From Xestospongia bergquistia (lineage: Eukaryota > Porifera > Demospongiae > Haplosclerida > Petrosiidae): DNA of 64,000 nucleotides. Location: NCBI GenBank assembly GCA_963965975.1, contig OZ014411.1, positions 18,318,446 through 18,382,445 of the forward strand. Direction: 5' to 3'. The notes beneath the pieces are model-generated. The model did not search any database. It was not told where the DNA came from and was given only the letters and a program-made list of their open reading frames with translations. This document shows, piece after piece, positions 1-13,000 of the stretch (position 1 is its first letter; every line of letters begins with the position of its first letter). A program made the position numbers and the translations under genes.

Positions 1-355
1 AACTTACATAAAATTAGACTGATATCATAAGAATTTCCACAGGCATTACTATATAGCTGTGCACTTGTAAGCACCAGGTTGTGTCACAGGAGTACCCATT
101 TGAATAGATGGATAGAAGCACACTATCTTTTCCAAACATATTATCAACTTTTATATTATTTGTGACATTACCATCATTGGTTATTGGTCATGCACTTGGA
201 ACACCAGAGATGCAAGTTGATTGTCCAATTCTTATTTTATCTACATTGAGAACTACCATTAGTGCTGCTAATCTTGTTGAGTTTACATCTGGGACCTCTA
301 CAAACATTAAACAACCTGTACGTGACTATACCTGTGCTTTTGTACGACTGCAGTA
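1..355 (-). pseudogene. possible immunoglobulin-like domain remnant (weak)
   Basis: On the minus strand, bases about 8-80 read PGAYKCTA and then, after a frame slip at an ATAT stretch near 50-57, SNACGNSYDISLIL. This resembles the end of an I-set Ig domain (Y-x-C-x-A-x-N-x-x-G), and a GTAAGTT donor follows at 1-7. Further upstream on the same strand (about 230-310) a stretch ending in LAALMVVLNV could be the last strand of a preceding Ig domain, but an in-frame TGA separates the two parts. The plus-strand ORF at 108-356, with a hydrophobic start, is the alternative reading; I recognise nothing in it. Either a decayed gene edge or chance. Confidence 0.22.
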
Positions 356-512
356 GATCAATACGTCAAGACAACACAAAAAGTTATAGTTTTTCGCCTA
401 GAAGATTCTAGACTCAAAGCCAGTACATTATTCACACTTTAGAGTAATAACGTTACCACGCCCAATTCATTGCTAATTTGCATCCTGTTTCATACCGAAA
501 GTTTTATAGCAA

Positions 513-672
513 CTAAATAATTTTTTAATACTTTTGACACTGATAACACACCATACCAATTGAGTAGCGTTAGGAATGTCTATGACGTGTTTGTTAGGAT
601 TGTGAGGGTAGTTTCGTCTATGTTGTTCGCTAAATAAATTTTTAATACTTTTGACACTGATAACACACCATA
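513..672. repeat. pair of 43-bp direct repeats
   Basis: The segment at 513-555 recurs almost unchanged at 630-672; both contain TTTTGACACTGATAACACAC. The copies lie 117 bp apart in otherwise unremarkable AT-rich DNA. They may be the ends or internal repeats of a decayed element; no coding potential was seen. Confidence 0.7.
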
Positions 673-1598
673 AGTCTCAAGTAAGGAAAAAAATTAAAGG
701 TTCACTTCATTAACAGTGATAATAAGTTGTTATTTGCTACTACGTCAGCATAGTGGTTGCTCAAGTACCTGTTGACCAAACAGTGGTCTCACCAGTGGAA
801 AGAGACAACTGTACTACGCGCTGTAGACCGACTCTTCCTTTCTAAGCAAAGGCTCTCGCTTCTTGAGACTGAGGCAGACCAATGAAACTGACATTTCTTG
901 ATTGTCACCATAATCTAATAGAAACTCAACCTTCTCCATCTTCTGGTGCTACAACAGCTTGCCATAGACATTTTCCTGCTTGAATTGGCACTCACTTAAC
1001 TTCCACCATATCTATTCATCTGTTCAGTAACTTCAGCACACAGTAAAATGAATGTCAATAGAATTCCTGCAGAGCAAAGACGTCAAGCTAGGAATGATGG
1101 TTAAACTTGGGTCTGAGTTCATGGAATTTCTGGGTTTCTTATGTAGGTAGCTCCTTTAGTTTTTTTCTTCAACTAATTTTCTTTTTGATCTAGTATTCTG
1201 CATTGTCCCCATAGAAGTTTGTGTCATGTGTCCATGAAGTGACAGGCAAAAGCATGGGTGTCATCTTCATGCTTTAGCTTTCCTGATCTTCATGGTTCAC
1301 CCTGTCTCTCTTATGTGTACAGCACCACCCATACAAGGGATTATCTGGACATTTTAAACAATTGTATGCGTTGCTTTGGATGCCTATCCACACAAAGCCT
1401 GCTGTAATGTGAGTAAGGTTTATCTAATTTTAAGTTCTTTGGAGATATTTAAACCAGATAGACCTTTCATAAACAAAAACATCAAGAACTAAACACAGCC
1501 TTTTACTATAAAGCAATGACTTGTCAGTGACATTAAAAAATGAGGGATAATATAAAACAACACTAAACTAACACTGAAAGATGATACATACAAAAGTA
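673..1598. other. intergenic, nothing recognised
   Basis: No convincing ORF, RNA gene, terminal inverted repeat or domain was seen on either strand. It lies downstream of the 3' end of the minus-strand PDZ/SH3 gene. Confidence 0.5.
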
Positions 1599-1604
1599 TT
1601 TATT
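1599..1604 (-). promoter_or_regulatory. candidate polyadenylation signal AATAAA
   Basis: TTTATT on the plus strand reads AATAAA on the minus strand, about 70 bases after the TAA stop (1675-1677) of the PDZ/SH3 gene. Position and orientation suit a short 3' UTR; in AT-rich DNA such hexamers also occur by chance. Confidence 0.5.
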
Positions 1605-1674
1605 AATACCAAATGTTCTTACACAGACAATTAAAATGAATATTTAAACTGTTCAGGTTAATTTGCTTGTTTAA

Positions 1675-1800
1675 TTACTGTTGTTCAGTGCTGGCTTCAA
1701 ATACTTGTATGTAATTAGCTGGTATGATACCTTTGTCTTCACCTACAGTCCCTTCATACCAATTATCATCAATTTGTCTCAATAATGTCAGGATATCACC
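1675..1800 (-). CDS. coding exon 16: second half of SH3 domain 2 and stop
   Basis: Residues 1039-1079, GDILTLLRQIDDNWYEG through GIIPANYIQVF, then ASTEQQ and TAA. The LLRQ-x-D-x-NWYEG core is the hallmark of SORBS SH3-2. The protein ends seven residues after the domain, so the third SH3 usual in this family is absent here. Confidence 0.92.
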   Translation of the reverse strand, partial: GDILTLLRQIDDNWYEGTVGEDKGIIPANYIQVFEASTEQQ

Positions 1801-4800
1801 CTGTGTTTGAGAGAGTGGAAGAAACAGAGGGAAAGTAAAGAAGTATACAAAGTGAATATTATAATTATGTAAATTTCATATGGGCGTCACATTTTCAAGA
1901 TTATGAATTTACCATATAACAGGAAGTTGGTCAGGCTAGATTTAAAGTACACTAATTTTAGAGAATGTAAAAGAATAGAAAAAATTTTGGGCGTGCCATA
2001 CAACATCAATACTCTATATTCAAGAGTTTAAATAGGTTCGATGCTGAGGCCAGCAATCTACATTCTGTAAAACTACTAATGTTGGTGGCTACTGGTTTTA
2101 GCGTTTTTGCTTCATTACCCTACTAGCAGCTATTAAATTTAACGTTGTTAAAAACAATTACTAGTACTAGTATCAAAAGTACCAAAATTGCATATTATGA
2201 GTATATCAAGTACTGGTAATTGCAATGGAACTCAAAATTCCACTTTTTTCAAATCCTTTTTCTATGATATCTTTCTTCTTTTGAGAAATGAGAATGCCAT
2301 CATTAGCCAGTTATCATGCAGAGGTTTCACAATTGAAGCTCGAAGGTCAACCTTCACATTAGCTATTTCTTGTCCTTGCTCTTTTGACTTCAGTAGACTG
2401 GGAAAAGTGAGCTTTCATAGATGCTTTAAACAAAGAATTAACAGTAAGATCAAGGGGTTATAGCTCCCCTGTACATCCTGCTGGTATGAACACTTGATGG
2501 ATATGATGTTGATGTAGCTTTTCCAGGACAGATTCACAGCAATGTGCCTTGAAAACATCAAATAAAGCAAGCTGGCTTTTCTCTTGTCTGTGTAACATAA
2601 GGTACAATAACTTTGTCAATAAACTCCAACATGGTTGACTCAGTGCTCCAGTGACTGTCACTCTGAGTAATGTTCCAATCGTTAGGAAATGTGACTTTAG
2701 TATGGCACCCAATTGTCTTTCCCAGATAGATGACTTGAAAAAGAAGTAGAATACCAGAAGCAGTTACAGACATAAGAACAGAACTTCCCTTTTATCTTCC
2801 TGTCCTATGATAGGAACTTGTTTTGTGCCTTCCCTTTCCATGGTCCATTCACTTACTGGAACTAACTTCGATTCAGTTTGGTCCCAGTTGATTATGAGGG
2901 CATGTGGAATGTTCCATGTTTCAACTTCACTCTTGACTCTTTGAAGGAATGCATGCTTTACTTCTGGAAAATCATCAGGAATCTTGCGGGCAGCCTTGGT
3001 GGCCTTGTTCTTCACATACTCCAATTCTACGAAGGAATGATTCTGCCCAGGTTGAACTAAGACAGATTGGACCACCATGTTCTTTCAGGAGTCCTGGGTT
3101 CTTATGGGACAAGATACCCTTAGCTGCAGCAACAGCAACAGTTTCACTGTTCAGTTTGCACGCTTCTTCTTTTTCAACGCACGTGACTCGCTCTTAACTT
3201 TAGCGAATATTAAATTTAACAATTTTTTCAAATTGCTATATCGCTAAAATTAGTCGCATGCTAATATTAGTAGTTTTACAGTATTTATTAACCAAAAGAT
3301 GCCTTATATAGATACCAAGCACAAAGCACAAGGTATTTTTTGGCTTCTGCAGGTTAATAAACTGCATCGGCCAAGGTATCATAACTATTTTAGACAATAA
3401 TAACAAACACAGTGCACTATCCCAAATATTAAAGAACAGTGATAGAATTATTTCTATGAAAGGTTTCCTGTCTAACCAACTGTACGATTGACATTAGAAA
3501 ATGCAAGATGATAATGAAATTGATAAGCTACTAGCAACTACATCAAGATATCATCCACAGGAAACACTATATACACATCACCCAAAACACATTCAAATGG
3601 CAAAAAATCATAGCAGTTCAATATGCAATAGCTAAAAACAATGACTATTATCTTTACTGAATGGGTTCAGTATAGGTCACACTATTATGGTGACAACATC
3701 AACATTTTAAAAAACGTGAGTGACTAAGACTTTCTATATTGGCTGACAAAGTTTGTACTTGAGGTTAAAAAGAAGGATGGTAGTGAATGTCCTGCCAATT
3801 AATTGTATCGTATTTGCTAAAGTATTATGAGTGATGGAAAGATAAAACATTTACAAGCTTCAGACACTGGTAAAAAAAGTGAGAAACGTGGGAGAAAAGA
3901 GTGTTAGGTGATATTCCCAAAAACACCAAGCTTGTAAAGAACACAAAGTTCTAAGATTCTATCCCTGTCATGTTGAACTAATTGAAAAGCCAGATGAAAA
4001 GCCTTAGTAGATGTACCAGGAAGATGTTCTAAAAATAACCTTGGTGGTCTGAAAGGGAGTAAGCTGAAGTCAAAACAAATAACTTGTCATACAAAGACTC
4101 TTTGTATGATTATTCAAAATTACATTGTCCTATTAATTGTTTACAAGATGCTTTATTATTTGCATCAGCTCCATAACAAACTCCATTAAGACTTTCACAT
4201 TTATGTAAAACTGCTGGAATATCTATGTTTAAAACCATATCAGTTATATCAGTTGAGCAGTTAATTATGGAGCAAACAGGTCATCAGAATATTGATAACA
4301 TATAAGAGGAGTCAATAAATGAAGCTTGAGAAGTAACAATGTATTAACTTCGTTCCCGGAAATTACAGAAACAACATTCACTAGTATTCACTGGTACTTT
4401 TTAAAAACATAACATCAGACGAAAGCAATTTCCAAATAGGTAAAATTGGCAAGCTTAGACAAAGGGGTGTGGTCAAACAAAAATTTTGGGCTTCCATACA
4501 CAGATGCTCCCCCAAAAGAAAATCTCCAGATAAAACTCATCATACACTTAAAGAGGTGGCTAAATTTGCTTGACCTGATCATGCACATTATATCAACTGC
4601 TACTGTTTTCCATCCAAGTCTAAACTGACATGTTAGTACTTACAATGTCCAGGATTACTCTGTTTGTTATTAATTTTACCATAAGCCTACTATTAAGTGA
4701 GTACATAAACTTAGTAAATTAACAAGTACTGTAATAATCCCTAATGTTTGTATACAAAAAAAAGTTTATTTCAAAAATTAAATTTACTTAAATGGGAATA

Positions 4801-7800
4801 ACTCAGAAAACCTTAAATATGATATAATTATGCTAAATCCAAATGTACTTAAAAAACTAAATTTAATAGACACATTTAATAACAGGAATATGCAGGGTTT
4901 CTTTTATTAGGGGGGGGGAAAGTGGGATTTTACCTCCTCTTGATTTTTAACATGTATCGATCAGTCATCAACCCGTTGGTGAAGACTGATTGATTGCTAA
5001 AACAACAATATTGGCAGTCTATTTTAGTATAATAAATATGACACAATTATTGATTATTTCTAATTTGTCAAACCCCATTGTTATATTTTGGTAGATGCTG
5101 TAAATGCAAGTAGTACCTGGTAGGTTGCCCACCCTAACACTTTCCAAGTCTAATGTTACCCCTTTGAAACATTTTCTAAATGAAACCCTGATAAGATAGT
5201 TTAAAGGATATCAGAATTCGAAAGCAGCAGTGTACAGTGGCATAAACTGACAGGACTGTTTCACTGGTATATCATCAGAAAGTGTTTTGAAGAACAGCAT
5301 ATATTTTACATGTTACGTACATGGATATGTCTGCATGTTTTGATTGAGTTTATAACTTACCTTTCTGAAGGAAAGCTCTTTGTTAGATTTAGCTGTGAAG
5401 TTATATTTTGCCTTTGCAAGTAGGTTAAGTTCAAGATCACCTGATGGATCAGATCCTAACTGAAGTTGAATTATATCATCAACTGTCAGAACCTAAAGAA
5501 TATAATACACCATCTTGTCAATAAAATGGCAACTAACAAATGGTATAGCAAACATAAGGCAAAAATACTGTATTTCATAATGTCATAAAACATCTAGTAC
5601 TTTAAAGCAGTGCTATATACTGATCACTTGTATGTTTCTTCATTGACTAGATTATTAACAACATGAATTCCATGCTCATCCTTATGACATATGACACTCA
5701 TTTTACTACTATAAGCATAGGAAATATACGTAAGAGCTTGCTAATGTTGCGTCCTAACAATTACACACTGTAAACACTACAGTAGGCTCACAGTAGTATC
5801 CCATAAATATTGTAGTGTACTTACTGCACCTTGACAAATGAGACAGGAAAGATGCCAGTGTTACCATCAATTGTTCCTTTTAACCAGTTAGCATCTACTT
5901 GTTCAATGAGATCAATAATTGCACCTTTCTTAAATGATACTTCCTTTTCGTTGTCAGCTACAAAATCAAACAGGGTCTGAGCCTTCTCCCCAGGAGGTGG
6001 CTATAAACATGCAACATTAACAGTTATCAGTGTACAATAGATAATAATGTACCTTGACAGACTTAACTTTCTTCTTTTGATGAGGTTTTGGTTGATCTTC
6101 TTGTCTACTTTGTTGACCAACAGCAATTGCTGCACTCTGTAGGGCAACAGGACTAACTCCTTCTTGCTACAAAGGAAGATTAAATAATTATAACCTCAGT
6201 ATGTATGTTGAGAGCTATATAAAAATTTACTATTTATATCATATGGCAAATATAAGCTTGGTGTTTATGAAATTCTTTATCTCTAACAGTATATGTACAT
6301 CCATTGTAACGACAACAAATGGCCAACGAGCAATGCCAGTTAGTGGTTTCCTCAATGCTTATTACATGTTTTGTTACTAAAATTGTATCACCATTAAGGG
6401 TTCATGATTTGATATATTAATTTCATACATAAATTAATAAACAATTAATATTTGAGAATTTTTAGACCACCTCACTAAAACGTGAAAAGCCCATCAGGAT
6501 CAGCACCTCAAGAAATGTAAAATATATAATAGTCACAAAGAAAACTTTAGGCAAGTGATCATTCTGTAATAGTTTTGAACATTTAATTTCGGGCATTTTT
6601 ATGGCCTACAGTTGAAGTGTCATTAACATGTGGTCTTCCTTTAAAGCTTTGGTTGTGAGGGTTTGAACTTTAGTACATTGAAGGTCTAAAGTGTTTTCAC
6701 CCTCCAGCTGTTTTCTCCACAATGGGTATGGTTAGCCTTGCATCCAGGTGTTTGATGAAAGAAAGGAATGCATGGTAGCTACTGCTCGCACATGTATGTA
6801 ATTATTGTGATTTATGCAATATAATGAATGACATCATAACTACAACATTTAAAGAAATGACTAATCAATAGGATGGATTGATATTGATGACGTTTATTTA
6901 ACACACAAGTTTAAACAGGCTTCAAACAGTGAAGTTTGTCATTTGTGCTGAAAATTAATGCAAGCAAAAAGGAACGATACATTTAGTCAGTGCAACGGGA
7001 TTTCCAAAATGATTAGGCTTTACAAATAACTGCTTGAATCACAAGGATATTTATCAAGACAGAACAAGTCTTCTCTATGCCAACAAACATAGCTTGCCAT
7101 CCATCATGAATGGGGGGAGGACTTGGAAACACAAACTCTTTCTAAAAAATCTTTTCAATCATATATAGCTTGAATGGAGAAGAGCTGCTCTTCTTAAAAG
7201 GTAGAGGTCTTCCTAGCTATTTTAGAGCACAGAATAGAGTGTCAGAGAAGTTACTATCAGTACTACTGGTAGCTATCATAGATAGTCAAAGATTGCAGTA
7301 GAGGAATTTTTACATCATAGTTCACAGAGGGTTCCTAGAGTATACAATTTTCAATGGGTACAAAGCTAGGGTATGGCCTGTAAAAAGGTTGTTGTATTAA
7401 CTCATTGCAATATACTTTCTTATTTTAAGAGACTACCATAGATCCAGAAAACTTTTGCATTACAAAAGTTTCATGTAAATGTTTTGAACACAATTACATA
7501 CTGTAAATATTTCAATGTGTAATCATTCAGTGTGTTTATTTTCACACATTGTCAAACATTTGAACTTTTTTTCACAATTAAACTTTCCACATCTATAGTA
7601 TTATAGTAACTATTTATGCTGGAATATATGTGTAAATAGTGTATCATTACCTCTAATTTTCCTAGCACAGCTGCATTTCCTAGGGCAGCATTCAATTTGC
7701 TAGGATCAATACGACTAAATAGATCTTGCTGAGGTTGTTCATCAGATGAAGGACTAAAACATACAAAGAGATATATAAAGTACATTACGGAAAAATTCAA

Positions 7801-10041
7801 CTACATATCTGAAATATAACTATACATGTACTTATAAGGTATACTTGTTCACTATTGTGTGTGTCCAAGTACAATCAAGAACAGCTTTCAGTGATGCAAA
7901 TATTATATTAAGAAGCATGTATTAATTTGAATATTCACCAATTACCTATCCTGGTCATCATTCAGTTCTCCTGCTAAGAGTGGATGGAGTTTTGACATGT
8001 TATCTGCCTTCCTCTCCTGTACAATATCCGCAATATGAATAGTCTCAGGCAGTGTGTTTACTTCAGAATGATTGATATTAAATGTGGTTAAATCACGATA
8101 ACTAATCACTGGAGACACATTTACTTCAAGATAATTAGCTTCAGTAGGTATAATTATGTCAGTATTAATTTCAGAAGGTGGGGTTACTTCAGGAAGACTA
8201 GTCTCAGGGGGTGTGATTACATCAAGGCAAGTAGTCTCAGGAGGTGTGATAACTTGAGGATGACTAGTCTGGAGTGGTGTTCTTAGCTGAGAACTACTAC
8301 TCTCAGGGTGTGTGGTAATGTCAAGGTGATTATTCACAAGAGGTATTATTACCTTAGGATGACTACTCTCAAGAGGTATAGCTAGCTGATGGTTACCAAT
8401 CTCAGGGGGTCTGGTAACATCAAGGTAAGTAGTCTCAGGAGGTGTGATAACTTCAGGATAACTAGACTCAAGAGATGTGGTTAAATGAGGACTGCTAGTC
8501 TCAGGGCATGTGGTCACTCGAGGAACTGACCCTTCCTCTACTTCTTCTTTGATTATTGTCTGATCTGTTAATACAGTAACAACCTACAACACAAGATGTA
8601 CTGGTATTACACACTTCATTACAAAGTAAGTATATACAAAACAATTTGAATATTTTTTGTTTACTTTATTGGTGGAATTTAAATTTGAATAACATAACTG
8701 AGTCAACTTTATCATAAAGGAATAAAATGATTATTATCATTTAATTTGTTATTTGCATCTGAAACTAGAATTTGTAAGCAGCAAAACATATTGTAATTTA
8801 AACATACACATAATGTGTTAAGATATATTTCACAATATTCAAACAGACTTACATGTACTATTCTATATACTTTACTATTAGGAAAAAAAATCTGTATTAA
8901 ACTTGGAAAAACACATTTGTCCATTAATATTATACCAGAAAATTAGTATTTACTTAAGTAAACTTAGTCATAAACTATTGCAAAACTAAAACACTATATC
9001 AGTATACATGTAACAATGTACAAGTATATTACCAAAAAGGTACTGTTGTAAGTGCTTACTTCTTGAAATATAAGTGCAGTCTTATCAGTGGGTGTGGTCA
9101 CTTCCTCTTCTTTAAGCAGCTCAGGAGATGTACCTCGTCCTCCACTAGAACTTGCACTAGAACTACGACGGAGCTAAAAGTAGAACATGTAGCTAATTGA
9201 CTATCACAAATTGAATATTTTATGACATAATTATTAGATGCCATTATTTTAATAATAATATTATACTTATATAATGATGTACTAATACAAAGGATTACAA
9301 TATATAAGAGGAATTATATATTAACTATAGAACATACCAGATAAGCTCTTAATAATCTATTATGGGTAGTGTACAGGAGATAATATTTACAATACTAAGC
9401 TGTTATAATATACAACTGTATTCCTATATAGTCTCCTGCTTTAATTCACATTACATAGATTCATATATACACAATAGCATAAAGTAATGCCTACTATAGC
9501 TGATTGAGTGATTACTGCAAAGAGTACATGTGAATTCACATACAACTACAAACTGTGCTTCATGTTACTACAGTAAACATCAATGAGTTTGTGGCATTAA
9601 CAGACATGTACAGAACTACTAATAATTACAATATGGCCTAATCATTAAGTTGTAGACAAGTTTGCCACACAAAGAGTAGTAGACACTTTCGTGCTAATAG
9701 CTTTTATCATAGTACGATGACTTAATTCATTGTATCAAGAAATCCATTTGTTTTGCTAGTAACACAATAAATGAGTGGGCAATAATTATGGAAATATGAA
9801 ATCCTACAAGTATAACGACTTGGTGTGTTGTCTGACACCATCACATGAATTTAATAACATCTTGGGGCTTCATTTACATATCAGTAAACAGTTAGCAATA
9901 TTACTTTAATTTTCTCATATGACTATACAACACAGTATTAAATAAGCAATACTCTCTAAGTTATCGAAACCAATGTTCTAAGGCCTAACAACTACTTCAT
10001 AGAGTTGAAGAGTACACTATTACAGCGTATAACTGGTATAC

Positions 10042-10088
<47 letters not shown>

Positions 10089-13000
10089 TATATATATATA
10101 TATATTTGATATGCAGACATAAACACAACAATTACATAGCAAGGTAGTCTTGTACAACTCATGTCAAACTACACTAACTTAACATACTCAACAATATAGA
10201 CTTACAGAGCTCCTCTTCACTTGATTTGCAATCTCGATCCTTTCCTGTGAAGCTTGCCGCTCGATAGACTTCCAGTCTGCAAAGCAAATAGTTATCTAAA
10301 ATTTCTTGCTTCTCCTTTAAATTGGAGTCATTCCGTATAAACTCTAATAGGCTATGAATAACAATTAGCCTCAATAGCTGATCATTATAAACAAACAATG
10401 CTACCAGTGACCAGTCTTGTAATTACCAAGAGTTGACTACCTATATGTACATATAAACGTGTCCATTTACTCTGATTATTTTATAATTATTCAATCATAT
10501 GCAAAAATTGGAAGTCAAGAATCAAACAGCAGTACCACTGACAGAAATGTCCAGCCAACCAACCAGTCCAGCCAACAGAAATGATGACCAATCTCAGCTG
10601 TAATCTTTTCTAACACAAGAATGACCAATTGTTTCAAGGCTTTAGGCATGTAAGCTTGATTTTAGCAATCTCTGTCATTGCAAAGGCATTATTTCTGTCA
10701 GATTCAAAACTATAGCGAGATGGATAGGTTTAGTACTTTCAAAACAATATTACAGAGCAATCTTTATAATTGTTTTGTTTTTTGTTGATCATGAGGAAAG
10801 AGCAATTGACTTATTCAATTTTAGTTTATAATTCCAAGTCAGTCTTCTACCTCAGGCTAACAAATAATTTTCTTTCTCCTCATATACAACAGGCTTAGCA
10901 TGTACAATGTATTACATATGTCATAATAAGATTTAATGTATGATCTTCTATTGATGTGACAACAGTGATATAACTTACAGCTGCAAGATTGTTTAAAGTT
11001 CTGCATATTTTTACGAAACACCACACCAGATGTCAATGTGTTGACAGCATCAGCTGCTTTGCCAACACCTAAATTAGAAGACAACATCAAAATTCAAGGA
11101 CTTCCTTAGTTAAAAAAACTATTAGGAAATTATCAAATACCACAGAAACATTATACACATATAGCAAAATTCATATGATCAGATGATATATACTTATCAC
11201 CTCATTACTTGTATTGTATGTGTCAGTAGTTGTTCTATTAACAGTGGATTGTTTAGTTGGTCATTATTACTATGGGCAGCTTTCCTATGGGATTGCACTC
11301 TCACTATGTACACATGTATACATTACACACTCATTTATGTACATTAGTTTACTAACCAACTGTACCAGAGGAACTGGCACGCGTCATAGATTTTGACTTG
11401 GGTGCAAGTCGAGTAGGACTTGGCAGATTGGATTCACTACTACGTCGTTTAGGAGAAGTACTATAATGGAATAAAAACACTAACAATTACAAGACAAGAT
11501 AACAAATATTATAAAAATTATCAAGATAAATAGTTCATTGAAACTAGGAAAAAAGAAATATGACAATTTAAATTGAGTAAACAGATTATTCACTTGTGTA
11601 TGACAACCTGTACATATACACCTCAATATTATATGTGTACAATCATGTTTGTATTTTTATAAGTGACCATTTTGTGCTAGCAACATGAATATATAAGGAT
11701 TTTTCTCTTACTTGCTGCCTGAAGAGTAAGACTGGACAAATGCAGCACTGCAAAATGAAAACAATGTACAATTATATATGTACATAAATGTATATGAACA
11801 CAGGACAACAACACATTCAGGAAAAAGTTAGGAATATTCACATACGGTTTTGCAGCAGGAGGTTCAGTCTTCGGTGAAAATTCAAAGGCACTTTTACGTG
11901 CAGGAACAGGAGATCGGTCACAAACATCTATTAATGAAAGACAACTTACATCATTAGAACACAAATCAAATGCACAAATACAATTATGTGTAATTTTACA
12001 AAATACAATACTATACTAAGATGACTTAATAATGGTGAAAAACGTTTTCTTCTAGTTGTCAAGATCAGTGTTCTATCAAAGTAGTCAAATACTGAAAGTT
12101 AAGGACAATTAATTTTGACCACAAACATTTCGCAGAGAGTAAATATAGTTATGCTATTGTCTAAACCAGTTCCTTTGATATGATTATATTATATTTATCA
12201 AGTCACAGTTTATTTTACTCTCTGGGTATAGCATTTATAATTGAAACTTACGTTTCTTATTCGGTAACTGCTCTTCAACTCCTTTTTTCATGTTTTGAAA
12301 CATCGACTTGTACCAATCATTGCCTCCACTACCACTGCTGTGCAGAAGATCTTCAAAGACTTTCTCAGAACACGATGTGAAACTCTTATCATCTTTGCTA
12401 CTCAGAGAAAATTCTTCTTCACCACTGCTGTCAGGAATCGGATCTCTATCACAAACATCTAATAAAAAAAAACCTTTTATCATTAGGATGCTAAACAAAT
12501 ATGTAAATACAATTATATGTAACTGTACAAAACACAATACTAAACTAAGATGACTAAAATTGATAAAGGTTTAAAGGTTATGGTCAATTTGTCAAAAATC
12601 AGTGCATTTTCAAAGCAGTGCAACATTGAAATGTAAGGACATTCCATTTGAGCATTGTTCAAATTACAAAAAAGTTATGCTATTATTATCTAAAAACAGT
12701 CCCATTGATTTTGACCACAATTTATTTTTCAGGTCACAGTTTACATTACTCTCAGGCACATAGCATTTATATTTGAAAATTACGTTTCTTATTTGGCAAC
12801 TGTTCTTCAACTCCTTTCTTCATGCTCTGAAACATTGACCTATACCAATCACTACCTCCACTACCACTGGTTTTCAGAAGATCATCGAAGACTTCCTCAG
12901 AAGACAAGGCAAAAGTCCTATCATCTTTGATACTCAGAGACAATTCCTCATCTCTGCTACTACTGGTGTAGGACTCTTTATCTTTATGACTAGCATATGG

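Larger units (their letters stand above)
1801..5360 (-). other. intron 15 (3.6 kb) with transposon debris
   Basis: AT-rich intron between the two halves of SH3-2. It contains the pogo-like pseudogene (2359-3150) and the TIR element (4893-5190), both listed separately. A run of nine G bases lies at 4910-4918. Nothing else was recognised. Confidence 0.8.

Noticed and set aside
108..356. Plus-strand ORF with a hydrophobic, signal-like start
   Set aside because: No recognisable domain and no promoter or splice support; the opposite strand gives a somewhat better Ig-like reading.
5825..5830. Use of the stronger GTAAGT donor as the main exon-14 end
   Set aside because: It breaks the frame at once, whereas the weaker GTGCAG donor keeps the SH3 pair in frame; kept only as a possible alternative.
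10174..10398. 74-codon ORF at exon 9
   Set aside because: Its frame does not join neighbouring exons; the overlapping WKSIERQ frame does.
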